Below, piece after piece: positions 45,913-54,245 of a DNA stretch of 64,000 nt. The DNA lies in contig NC_013131.1 of assembly GCF_000024025.1 (NCBI RefSeq), positions 7,316,001 through 7,380,000 on the forward strand. The letters are read 5' to 3'. Every line of letters begins with the position of its first letter. Position 1 is the stretch's first letter. Source of the DNA: Catenulispora acidiphila DSM 44928 (GTDB lineage Bacteria; Actinomycetota; Actinomycetes; Streptomycetales; Catenulisporaceae). A model generated the notes under the pieces. It did no database searches and was not told the origin of the DNA. It saw only the letters and a program-made list of their open reading frames with translations. Position numbers and translations under genes: made by a program.

Positions 45913-47081
45913 GCGAGGCCGCCGCCGGACCACTCAAAGTCCTTCTCGTCAGCCACTACTACCCGCCGCACATGGGCGGCATAGAGAACGTGGTGCACTC
46001 CGAAGCCCGGTACCTGACCGCCGCGGGGGTGCAGGTGACGGTCCTGACGAGCGGGGAGCGGAGCAGCGTCACCGACGAGGACGGGGTCCGCGTGGTGCGG
46101 GTCCGGGCTTGGAACGGCCTGGAGCGCAAGGCCGGAGTGCCGTTCCCGATCCTGGGACCGAAGCTTCTGCGCCGCGCGCTGCGCTGGGCACGGTGGGCCG
46201 ACGTGGTGCACATCCACGACGCCTTCTATCAGACCTCGTGGGCCGCGCTCACGGCGGCGAAGCTGACCGGTACCCCGACGGTGGCCACGCAGCACGTCGC
46301 GCTGGTGCACCACGACTCGGCAGCCGTCGGCCTGGTGCAGAAAGCGGTCTACGCGAGCGCCGGACGGCTGCTCATGCGGACCGCGCGCACTGTCCTCACG
46401 ATGAACTCCGACGTCGCCGCCTTCGTCCGCGGCCTCGGCGCGCGGCCGGAGCGGATACGACACCTGCCGAACGGTACCGACACCGCGTTGTTCCGCCCGG
46501 TCCGGGACGCCGCCGAGCAGGCCGCCGAACGCGAGCGGCTGGGACTGCCGGCCGAGGGCGTGCTGGTCCTGTTCGTCGGGCGGTTTGTGCCCAAAAAGGG
46601 TTTCGATCTGCTGCTCGCGGCTCAAGATCCGGGATACCACTTGGTGTTCGCCGGCGGGCCTGCCGAAGCGCTGTCCGGCGCGGGGGACTCCGCGATCTAC
46701 CTCGGTTCCCTCTCCCCCGCCGACGTGGCCGCGGCATACCGGGCCTGCGACGTCTTCGCCCTGCCCTCGACCTCCGAGGGGTTCCCGCTCACCGTCCAGG
46801 AGGCGATGAGTTCCGGGCTCGCCGTCGTCACCACCGACGACAGCGGGTACGCGGCCTACGACCTGGATCGTGATCGCGTATCGTTGGTGGACCGGGACAC
46901 GGAGACGCTCCGCGTCCGGCTACGGGAGATAGCCGCGGACTCCGAGCTGCGCCGGCAGATGGGCAAGTACGCCCGGGAGTACGCGGTGGAGTGTTTCGCG
47001 TGGCCGGACCACGCCTCCAAGCTGATCGAGACCTACCGTTCGGCGATCCGCCCGGGGACGAGTTCCGCCGACCGGGGATGA
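45909..47081 (+). CDS. GT4-family glycosyltransferase
   Basis: 390 residues. The N-terminal domain begins VLLVSHYYPPHMGGIENVVHSEA, with VVHIHDAFYQTSWAALTAAK following. The C-terminal domain has VLFVGRFVPKKGFDLLLAAQ, LGSLSPADVAAAYRACDVFALPSTSEGFPLTVQEAMSS (EX7E-type) and VVTTDDSGY. ATG 45909 overlaps the stop of the membrane protein (ATGA). Its closest relation in the window is the other GT4 at 42173, with the same PPxxGGxE start. Donor and acceptor are unknown. Confidence 0.93.
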   Translation: MSEAAAGPLKVLLVSHYYPPHMGGIENVVHSEARYLTAAGVQVTVLTSGERSSVTDEDGVRVVRVRAWNGLERKAGVPFPILGPKLLRRALRWARWADVVHIHDAFYQTSWAALTAAKLTGTPTVATQHVALVHHDSAAVGLVQKAVYASAGRLLMRTARTVLTMNSDVAAFVRGLGARPERIRHLPNGTDTALFRPVRDAAEQAAERERLGLPAEGVLVLFVGRFVPKKGFDLLLAAQDPGYHLVFAGGPAEALSGAGDSAIYLGSLSPADVAAAYRACDVFALPSTSEGFPLTVQEAMSSGLAVVTTDDSGYAAYDLDRDRVSLVDRDTETLRVRLREIAADSELRRQMGKYAREYAVECFAWPDHASKLIETYRSAIRPGTSSADRG

Positions 47082-47084
47082 CGT

Positions 47085-47537
47085 ATGAGGACGATGTTCC
47101 GGCCCGCCGCCGAGACGCTGATGGTCGCCGGGCTGCTGGGCTGGGCCTATGTGGCGGCGGTGGCAGTGCTGCGCCCCGACGCGCTCAGCATCCACATCGC
47201 CACGGTGCTGCCGATGCGGCGCGACACCTTCGGGGCGGTGAGCCTGGCGCTGTCGTTCGCGTGCGCGTACGCGCTGCGTGCCCGGACGGGCACGTTCTGG
47301 GTCCGCCGCGCCGGGCGGCCTGACGCGGCCGAGGCCGGGCTGGCAGCAGTCGGCGGCTACGCCTTCCTGGTGTGGGTCTACCTGTGCTTCAACAACCTGT
47401 CGCACCCGCGGACCACCCGGTACCGGTTCACCCACTTCTGGGAGCACCCCTCCGAGGGCACGACGGCTGTGCTGTGCTTCCTGGTGCTGTCCGCCTGCCT
47501 GTTCGGCCTGCGGGTCCGCAAGGCGCGGCATGGCTAA
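47085..47537 (+). CDS. Small membrane protein, four predicted helices
   Basis: 150 residues with about four hydrophobic segments (TLMVAGLLGWAYVAAVAVL, FGAVSLALSFACAYAL, GGYAFLVWVYLCF and TAVLCFLVLSACLFGL). A central loop carries RRAGRPDAAEAG. I recognise no family. It starts 3 bp after the GT4 stop, and its own end overlaps the flippase start by 8 bp, so it belongs to this operon. A helper role in polymer export or lipid handling is only inferred from position. Confidence 0.75.
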   Translation: MRTMFRPAAETLMVAGLLGWAYVAAVAVLRPDALSIHIATVLPMRRDTFGAVSLALSFACAYALRARTGTFWVRRAGRPDAAEAGLAAVGGYAFLVWVYLCFNNLSHPRTTRYRFTHFWEHPSEGTTAVLCFLVLSACLFGLRVRKARHG

Positions 47538-49368
47538 GGGGCGCCGCCGCCGGGGGGCCGCCGAACCAGAGACTGAAAGAACGAACGCCGAACATCCCGA
47601 TGCTGACCGCTTGGACCCCGAGGGCGGCGGCGAGGAGGCAAGCGGCAACGCGGGCACGAAGATGCTCCGCAACTCGCTGTTCCTCATGGCCTCCGCCGGC
47701 CTCACCGCCGGCATAGGTTTCATATTCTGGGCGGTCGTCGCCCACCTCTACAGCTCGACCCAGATCGGTCTGGCCACCACGCTGCTGTCGGCGATCTCGC
47801 TCATCTCGTTCCTGAGCACCTTCGGGTTCGGGCAGACGATGATCCGGTTCCAGGCAGAGGGCCCAGCGCGGCACCGCCAGGTGTCGGTGATGCTGGCACT
47901 CGTGGCCGGTGCCAGCTTCGTGCTGGGCACGGGCTACGTCCTGATCGTGAAGGTGATCTCCCCCGATCTCGCGTTCGTCCGCGACAAACCCCTCTACTCC
48001 GTGGTCCTGATCGTCATCTGCGTCTTCGCCACGGTCAACCTGGTGACCGACTCGGTGTTCTTGTCCGCGCGCCGGGCCGAGTACAACACCCTGGTCGACG
48101 GCGTCATCCAGAGCGTGTCCAAGCTGGCGGTCCCGATGTTCGTGGTCGGCATGGGCGCCATGGGAATCGTGGCGGCCTCCGGGATCGGCTACGTCGTGGC
48201 CACGCTGGCCTCGATCTACTTCATGTACCGGAAGCTGGGTTTCCGGTTCTCCTTCCATCTCGGCGGCACCCGGATCCGTGAGACGGCAGGCTACTCGGTA
48301 GCCACGCAGTTCTCCTCGCTGCTGAACCTGATACCGCAGCTCGCCTTGCCGATCATCACGCTGCGCTGGCTGGGACCCGACAACGTCACCTACTACTACC
48401 TGGGCTCCCAGATCGCGGCCCTGCTGTCGACCGGCTCCTACGCCATCGGCAGCGCCCTGTTCTCCGAAGGCGCCCACGACCCGGAGCAGCTTCGCAGCCT
48501 GATGAAGCGGTCCGCGACGATCATGACCGCGGTGATGGTCCCGGGCGTGGCGGCCGTGATCCTGGTCCGTGAGCCGCTGCTGGGCCTGTTCGGCAGCAAG
48601 TACCCCGGCCACGCGCAGGGACTGCTGACAGTGTTGGCGCTCGGCGCCCTCGCGGTCGCCTTCCACACCTGGGCCAGCAGCGCGCTGCGGATCACCGGAC
48701 GGATGAAGCCGCTTCTCGGCAGCAACCTGGTGTACATGGTCGCGACGCTGGCGCTCGCGCTGGGCTTCGCCCACCGCGGCCTGAACTGGATCGGCTGGTC
48801 CTGGGCGCTGGGAAACCTGGCCTCCGGACTGTTCGCCGTGGCGTTCGTCCCGGGCGCGAAGCTGGCGGCACTGGCCGAGGGCGACGCGGAGTACGACGAC
48901 TACTACGACGAGCTGGAACCCGAGGAGGACCTCGCACCCGCCGGGCAACGGATCCCGGCCGGTGTCGGCGCCGCAGCGCCCTCAGGCGGGCCGCGAGACC
49001 GTCCGACGCCCCGTCCGCGGCAGAGCCCCTGGGTCGGCGTCGGCGACTCGACAGCCATCACCGAGCCGATGTTCTTCCCCTGGAACAGCCGGGAACAGCG
49101 AGGACGCAGCGACCGCTTCGACGCCTACGAACGCCAGCGCTCGCGCCCCCCGCAACCGACCGGAGGCCTGCGCATGCGGCCGCGCTCCATGCCCCGCCAA
49201 GCCGGACCGGTCGTGCCGCCGCCCTCAGCGCTGGAGGAGACCCAGATCCTGCGGCCGATCGTCGTACCCGATTCCTTCTTCCGCCCGGAGCCCGAAGACC
49301 GCGATCCCCGGGCCCAACGACCCGGGGCAGGCGAGGCGGACGAGCGCTGGCGGCCTCCGGAGCAGTGA
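47530..49368 (+). CDS. Wzx/MATE-like polysaccharide flippase with cytoplasmic tail
   Basis: 612 residues. After a charged N-terminal stretch, about 12 hydrophobic segments start at KMLRNSLFLMASAGLTAGIGFIFW, the usual first helix of MOP-superfamily polysaccharide exporters, and include LLSAISLISFLSTFGFGQTMIRF and LLNLIPQLALPIITLRWLG. These proteins move lipid-linked oligosaccharide across the membrane. The last 140 residues form an Asp/Glu- then Pro/Arg-rich cytoplasmic tail (EYDDYYDELEPEEDL; later ALEETQILRPIVVPDSFF), unusual in length and reminiscent of regulated tails. ATG 47530 overlaps the preceding gene. It ends the rightward glycan operon. Confidence 0.88.
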   Translation: MAKGRRRRGAAEPETERTNAEHPDADRLDPEGGGEEASGNAGTKMLRNSLFLMASAGLTAGIGFIFWAVVAHLYSSTQIGLATTLLSAISLISFLSTFGFGQTMIRFQAEGPARHRQVSVMLALVAGASFVLGTGYVLIVKVISPDLAFVRDKPLYSVVLIVICVFATVNLVTDSVFLSARRAEYNTLVDGVIQSVSKLAVPMFVVGMGAMGIVAASGIGYVVATLASIYFMYRKLGFRFSFHLGGTRIRETAGYSVATQFSSLLNLIPQLALPIITLRWLGPDNVTYYYLGSQIAALLSTGSYAIGSALFSEGAHDPEQLRSLMKRSATIMTAVMVPGVAAVILVREPLLGLFGSKYPGHAQGLLTVLALGALAVAFHTWASSALRITGRMKPLLGSNLVYMVATLALALGFAHRGLNWIGWSWALGNLASGLFAVAFVPGAKLAALAEGDAEYDDYYDELEPEEDLAPAGQRIPAGVGAAAPSGGPRDRPTPRPRQSPWVGVGDSTAITEPMFFPWNSREQRGRSDRFDAYERQRSRPPQPTGGLRMRPRSMPRQAGPVVPPPSALEETQILRPIVVPDSFFRPEPEDRDPRAQRPGAGEADERWRPPEQ

Positions 49369-49451
49369 GGTGGTTGGGACCAGCCGGCCGCGCCCGACCG
49401 GCCATGCCCCCACACCACCCACACGCGCCCTTAAACCGCTCTAAAACTGCC

Positions 49452-50240
49452 CTAAAAGCGCCGGTTCGCCAGCTGCACCCCGACCCACGCCAGGTGCTTG
49501 ATCCGTGCCACCGAAACGCTCCACCCCAGCCGCCGCGCGGCCGCCAGCTTCTCGCGGCGCAGCAGGCCGCTCTGCGGCATGATCTTCGCCCGGTGGCTGA
49601 ACTGTCCCTCGTGCACGCGGTAGCGCACCAGCTCCTCCGGCAGCGCGGCCACCTCGGCGCGGCCGAGGATCCGGAGCCAGAGGTCGTAGTCCTCGCACTG
49701 AATCGCGGCGTCGCGGAAGTTCCCGGCCTCGCGCACGACCTCCGGGCGCGCCATCACGGTGGAAACCGTCACCGTGTTGAACAGCAACAGCTTGCGGGCC
49801 AGCTCCTCGGAGTCGGAGGGGCAGCGGCGCGGGCCGAGGTCCGCGCCGGTGGCGCTGTCGAAGCGGCGGGACCAGGTGGCGAGCATCCCCAGAGCGGGAC
49901 GGCGGTCGAACTCGGCGACCTGGTGGGCCAGCCGCTCCGGTTCGCAGAGGTCGTCCCCGTCGCAGAACGCCACCAGGTCGCCGCGGCACACGGGCAGGCC
50001 GGCGTTGCGGGCCGCGGCGATGCCGGAGCGGGGGCGCGCGGTGACGACGATCTGGATCCGGTCGTCGGGGAGCACGGCGGCCATGCGCCGGTTCTCCTCG
50101 CACTCGCCGTCCAGCACCAGGACGACCTCCCAGTCCTGGAAGGTCTGCTTCTGGACGGAGAGCAGCGTCTCCTCGAGATAGGGCTGCTGCGGGGCGCACG
50201 GGATGACCACGGACACCCGCGGCGTCTTGGCGGCACTCAT
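49452..50240 (-). CDS. GT2-family glycosyltransferase
   Basis: 262 residues. VSVVIPCAPQQPYLEETLLSVQKQTFQDWEVVLV opens the GT-A fold. FCDGDDLCEPERLAHQVAEF contains the DxD metal motif, and CEDYDLWLRILG carries the ED base region. It is an inverting glycosyltransferase for the glycan locus, transcribed opposite to the main operon. ATG 50240 overlaps the hydrolase stop by 4 bp, so it follows the hydrolase in a two-gene leftward operon. An alternative longer frame at 49441-50304 is a shadow. Confidence 0.92.
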   Translation of the reverse strand: MSAAKTPRVSVVIPCAPQQPYLEETLLSVQKQTFQDWEVVLVLDGECEENRRMAAVLPDDRIQIVVTARPRSGIAAARNAGLPVCRGDLVAFCDGDDLCEPERLAHQVAEFDRRPALGMLATWSRRFDSATGADLGPRRCPSDSEELARKLLLFNTVTVSTVMARPEVVREAGNFRDAAIQCEDYDLWLRILGRAEVAALPEELVRYRVHEGQFSHRAKIMPQSGLLRREKLAAARRLGWSVSVARIKHLAWVGVQLANRRF

Positions 50241-51484
50241 CGTGACTTCTTCGCGTCGGCGATGATCTGCTGCAGGGTGGCGAAGGAGGGCCGGTAGGTC
50301 CCATCGGCCCTGCGCACCCCGTAGATCAGGTGGTCGGCGGGCACGTCCTGATAGGAGAACCAGAAGAAGGACGCCACGTTCGGATACGAGGACAACACCT
50401 CCACCTCCCGCTTGGCCTCCTGGACTTGGAAGGCCTCCGATTCTTTCTGCTGGGCCGGCGTGCCGCCGACCGCCGCCCCGGTCTCGGTGATCCAGATCGG
50501 CATGTTCGGCGCCCCGACCTGGTTCAGGGCAGTGATGATGCTCGTCGGCGACTGGCTGATGGCCTGGAAGGTCATGCTGGTCGCCGGGTCGCCGTCCGGG
50601 TAGGGATGGTAGCTGATCGCGTCGATGGACTTCAGTCCGCCGTTCTGGGCCACCGCCGTGATGAAGTCGTACGGCTTGATGAACGGCCCGCCGTTGCCCG
50701 GGTGGTTCGCCGCGAGGCCGCCCATCAGGATGAAGGCGTGCGGGTCCGCGGCGCGGATGGCCGCGGAGACGGTCACCAGGAGCTTGGTGTAGTCCGCCGC
50801 GTCAGGGGTCGGGGCCCAGGCCACGATGTTCGGCTCGTTCCACACCTCCCAGTAGTGGACGCCCCGGGCCGAGAAGCGCGCGACCGCCTGCTTCACGAAC
50901 TTCGCGTAGACCGCGTTGTCGGCGGGCGGGCAGGCGGCGGTGTCCTTGCAGGCGGCCCGGCGCGCCCACGGCGGCGGGAAGTCCAGGGTGGCCAGCACCT
51001 TCAGGCCGCGGGCGTTCGCCGCGGCGACGACGTTGTCGAACTTGCCGAAGTCCGGCGCGTAGTTCGAGAAGGACTGGTAGTCCTGCCAGCCGAAGTCGAC
51101 GCGGATGTAGTCCATCCCGAGCCGCTTGGCGTCGTCGAGCGCGGTGCCGAGCTGGGCCGGGGTGTCGAACGTCAGCGTGTCGCTGTAGTCCAGACCCCAC
51201 TTCATGTCCGCCAGCGCCGAGGGCTTGCCGGCACTCGTGGCCGCCGCGGTTCCGGGCGCGGAGCTCGAACCGGTGCCCGGGGCGGCCGGGACCGTGCCGG
51301 ACGTTCCCGAGGTCGCCGCGGTGGTGGAGCTGGCCGCGGTGGTGCTCGCCGCCGGCGTGTGGCCGAACGCCGAGGGCTGCCCGGGATCGCCGCCGGTGAC
51401 GGCGGTCGCGATGCCGGCGGCCGCGAGGACCACGGCCGCGGCGGCTCCGATGAACGCCCACTGCCGTCGCTTGCTGTTCGCCAT
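50237..51484 (-). CDS. Secreted clan GH-A glycoside hydrolase
   Basis: 415 residues. A signal-anchor (KRRQWAFIGAAAAVVLAAAG) is followed by a Ser/Thr/Ala/Gly linker to about residue 85, then a (beta/alpha)8 domain. The acid/base Glu is in YWEVWNEPNIVAW and the nucleophile Glu in MPIWITETGAA, the GH-A signature shared by families 5, 39 and 51-like enzymes. Such a hydrolase next to glycosyltransferases often trims or cuts the exported polymer. ATG 51484 has no strong ribosome binding site. It is the upstream gene of the GT2 pair and divergent from the GT4 at 51678. The exact GH family is not decidable by eye. Confidence 0.88.
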   Translation of the reverse strand: MANSKRRQWAFIGAAAAVVLAAAGIATAVTGGDPGQPSAFGHTPAASTTAASSTTAATSGTSGTVPAAPGTGSSSAPGTAAATSAGKPSALADMKWGLDYSDTLTFDTPAQLGTALDDAKRLGMDYIRVDFGWQDYQSFSNYAPDFGKFDNVVAAANARGLKVLATLDFPPPWARRAACKDTAACPPADNAVYAKFVKQAVARFSARGVHYWEVWNEPNIVAWAPTPDAADYTKLLVTVSAAIRAADPHAFILMGGLAANHPGNGGPFIKPYDFITAVAQNGGLKSIDAISYHPYPDGDPATSMTFQAISQSPTSIITALNQVGAPNMPIWITETGAAVGGTPAQQKESEAFQVQEAKREVEVLSSYPNVASFFWFSYQDVPADHLIYGVRRADGTYRPSFATLQQIIADAKKSR

Positions 51485-51677
51485 TATGATTTCGGGGCCG
51501 GTGACCGGCTGCCCTTCGCTCCCCTCGCCCGGACTTCGTCGCTGGACGTCCGAAGGGGACGCCCACCTGCGAGCGTTCATAGTGCCATGGTTCGGAGTCC
51601 TCGGTACGCCGGTACCGATTCTCCGGGCCCGGGCGGTTCGCACCCACCATTTCGTCTTCGAGGATTGCGCGGCACCG

Positions 51678-52847
51678 GTGAGAATTCTGCACATCGTCAA
51701 CCTGGGCTTCGAGGCCGGGGGCGCGGAGAAGTTCGTCCGCATGCTGCGGGACGGCCAGACCGCCCGCGGCCACCAGGTCCGCGTGGTCGCCCTTGAGGCG
51801 CCGGCGGGCGGCCGGACGGTGTTCGCCGACGACCTGGTCCCGCCGGTCGGCGGCGGCCCGATCGGCAAGCTCGCCGGGTTCGTCTGGCATCGCGGGGCGC
51901 ACCGTGAAGTGCGGCGGATCATGCGGGAGTTCCAGCCGGACTGCGTCCATATGCACACTATCGGCGGGTTCAGCCCGGCCGTGTTCCCGGCGACCCGCGG
52001 CACCGCGCGCATCCTCACGATCCACGGTCCCGAGGACTGGACCCGCAAACTGCTGCGCTGGCAGGTCGCCGACAACTCCGGCCGGATCGCGCCCGCCGCG
52101 CTCCCCCGCTATCTGCACCTGCGCCTCCTGATGCGGCCCGCCTACCGGCTGCTCGGGCTGCGCCGGATCGACGGCTTCGCCGCGCCGAGCCGGTTCGTCG
52201 CCGGGTTGATCGCCGCCGACGCCGGCCGCGTGCCGGTCCGGGTGATCCCGTACGCCGTCGACCAAGCCTTCACCCCGGCTCCGGTCACGGAGGTGTGGCA
52301 GACGGCCTACGTGGGCCGTCTAAGCCCTCTGAAGGGCGCGGACGTCCTCCTGGAGGCGTTCGACATCCTGGCCCGCACACAGCCCAAGGCGCGGCTCGTG
52401 GTGGTCGGCGACGGCCCGGACCGGGAACGGCTGCAGGCACGCGCCGCGCACCTGGTGGCGGCCGGCACCGTCGAGTTCCGCGGCTGGCTGTCCCCACCGG
52501 AGGTCGCCGAGTGCCTGCGCGGCTCGGCGCTGCTGGCTGTGCCGTCGACGACCCCGGAGATCTTCGGGCTGACCGCCCTGGAAGCGCTGGAGCTGGGCCG
52601 CCCCTTGGTCGCCAGCCGGATCGGGGCGCTGCCGGAACTGGTCGGGCCGGACAACGGGGTACTGGTCGCCCCCGGCGACGCCGCGGCACTGGCCGAGGCG
52701 CTCGCCGGGCTGGTCGGCGATGCCGAGCGGCTGGCACGGCTCGCCGAAGGCTCAGCGCGGCGCGCCGAGGCGTTCAGCCTCGACCGCTGCCTCGACGAGT
52801 ACGAAGCCTGGTACCGGGAAGCCGCCGCGGCCCACGGCCATCCGTAG
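51678..52847 (+). CDS. GT4-family glycosyltransferase
   Basis: 389 residues, starting VRILHIVNLGFEAGGAEKFVRML from GTG 51678. VHMHTIGGFSPAVFP lies in the N-terminal domain; YVGRLSPLKGADVLLEAFD, VVGDGPDRERLQARA and STTPEIFGLTALEALELGRPLVAS (EX7E-type) in the C-terminal domain. The upstream frame is open to 51204 but antisense to the hydrolase and unlike a GT. It is convergent with the ATP-grasp gene, 5 bp apart. It probably adds another sugar to the same glycan. Confidence 0.92.
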   Translation: MRILHIVNLGFEAGGAEKFVRMLRDGQTARGHQVRVVALEAPAGGRTVFADDLVPPVGGGPIGKLAGFVWHRGAHREVRRIMREFQPDCVHMHTIGGFSPAVFPATRGTARILTIHGPEDWTRKLLRWQVADNSGRIAPAALPRYLHLRLLMRPAYRLLGLRRIDGFAAPSRFVAGLIAADAGRVPVRVIPYAVDQAFTPAPVTEVWQTAYVGRLSPLKGADVLLEAFDILARTQPKARLVVVGDGPDRERLQARAAHLVAAGTVEFRGWLSPPEVAECLRGSALLAVPSTTPEIFGLTALEALELGRPLVASRIGALPELVGPDNGVLVAPGDAAALAEALAGLVGDAERLARLAEGSARRAEAFSLDRCLDEYEAWYREAAAAHGHP

Positions 52848-52852
52848 TAGGC

Positions 52853-54109
52853 CTACCGGCGAAGGCGGTTCGCCGCCGCCTGCCACAGCGCCCTGGCGCC
52901 GGTCAGGAAGAACGGCGCGAGATCGTCCCGGGCGAACCAGGCGGCCTCGTCCGCGGCGCGCACAGAGGCCAGCCAGGACCGCATGGTGAGGTTCTCGTCC
53001 CGCCGGTAGGCCAGGGCCGCGATCGGGTCGAAGTTCTCGACGAACAGCGATCTGCCGGCCACCGCCTCTCCCGGGGAAAAGGCGCGCCCGGTGAGGTCCA
53101 GGTGCATGGCTCGGACGACGTCAATGCCGGCCGAGTCCTGAAACAGCCGGAACTGCGCGCCCAGCCGGGGATTGAGGTCCAGAAGCCGGTAGCTGTCGTC
53201 GCGCGGGTCCCACCGGTAGTCCAAGTCGACCGGACCTCGGTAGCCCAGCCCGGACAGCAGCGCGACCGCCTCGTCGCGCAGCCGCTCGTTCGACTCCCAC
53301 CGGCCGTAGCTGGTCAGGCCCGCGTGGATCGGGAAGGACCGCACCTTGATTCCGGTGTGACCGAACAGACACCGCGAGTCGGCGTCGAAGTAGCCGTGGA
53401 AGAACCAGTCTTGGAGCGTGCCACACGGCGCGGGCGCAAGGTATTCCTGAAGCAGCAGGCCGGTATCCGGGCCGTCACCGGTCGCCCGGCGGGCCCGCTG
53501 GACCAGCGCCAGCATCTCCTCGCGGCTGCGGACCACTGTCGTGCTGTGCAATCCGGCCGCGCGGTCGGCCATCCAAGGCAGATTCACCTTGGCCACGACC
53601 GGATATCCGCACGCGTCCGCGAACGCCGTCGCCTCGGCGGCGTCCACCGGAACCGTCGTCGCCGGATGCGGCACCCCGGCGGCACGGCAGATCTCGGCGA
53701 GCGTCGCCTTCCCCGCCGCCCGGCGCGGCAGATCGGCCGGCGGGTCGGGGAACAGGTAGCGGGGACGCAGCTTGTCACCGTGCTCGGCCAACAGAATCGC
53801 GCCCGCGTCGTCGGTGGTGATCAGGACCGCCGGGCCGGGCAACCGGTCGGCGAGCCGGTCCAGCAGATCGAGGACGTCGTGGGGATCGGCGCGGTCCGGC
53901 ATCGGCGACACCGTCCGGCGCGCGTAGCGGGAGACCCCGGCCGGAGCGAACCGGTCCTCGCGCATGGCGTGGACCCGGATTCCCAGCCGTCCCAGGCTGC
54001 GGATCACTCCGAGCCCGCCGTGATGGAAGACATTCCGGTCAAGCTTCAGAAGCACGGCGTCGGTGGCGGTATCCACATCAACCGACGCCTTCAGTGACAT
54101 GCCAACCAT
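52853..54109 (-). CDS. ATP-grasp family protein
   Basis: 418 residues of the carbamoyl-phosphate-synthase-like ATP-grasp fold: VFHHGGLGVIRSLGRLGIRVHAM (the pre-ATP-grasp domain), CGYPVVAKVN, LLLQEYLAP, VDLDYRWDPRDDSYRLLDLNPRLGAQFRLF (metal-binding Asp/Asn/Arg). It ligates a carboxylate to an amine or thiol using ATP; the substrate is unknown. Starts at ATG 54109 and ATG 54100 are both possible, and neither has a good ribosome binding site. It lies 136 bp after the flavin monooxygenase gene on the same strand, so the two may work together on an amino or carboxylate sugar or cap. Confidence 0.85.
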   Translation of the reverse strand: MVGMSLKASVDVDTATDAVLLKLDRNVFHHGGLGVIRSLGRLGIRVHAMREDRFAPAGVSRYARRTVSPMPDRADPHDVLDLLDRLADRLPGPAVLITTDDAGAILLAEHGDKLRPRYLFPDPPADLPRRAAGKATLAEICRAAGVPHPATTVPVDAAEATAFADACGYPVVAKVNLPWMADRAAGLHSTTVVRSREEMLALVQRARRATGDGPDTGLLLQEYLAPAPCGTLQDWFFHGYFDADSRCLFGHTGIKVRSFPIHAGLTSYGRWESNERLRDEAVALLSGLGYRGPVDLDYRWDPRDDSYRLLDLNPRLGAQFRLFQDSAGIDVVRAMHLDLTGRAFSPGEAVAGRSLFVENFDPIAALAYRRDENLTMRSWLASVRAADEAAWFARDDLAPFFLTGARALWQAAANRLRR

Positions 54110-54245
54110 CTTATAGAGAAGTTCAAGGTAGTCCTCGTCCTGCTAAGGAACGGCCGAACTGGCCGGAAGCCTTGACGCACCAGTGTCGCCGTTTCCGCCG
54201 GTCACGTCGAGAGGCACGGCGGACCGGATATCGAACCGGTGAGGT

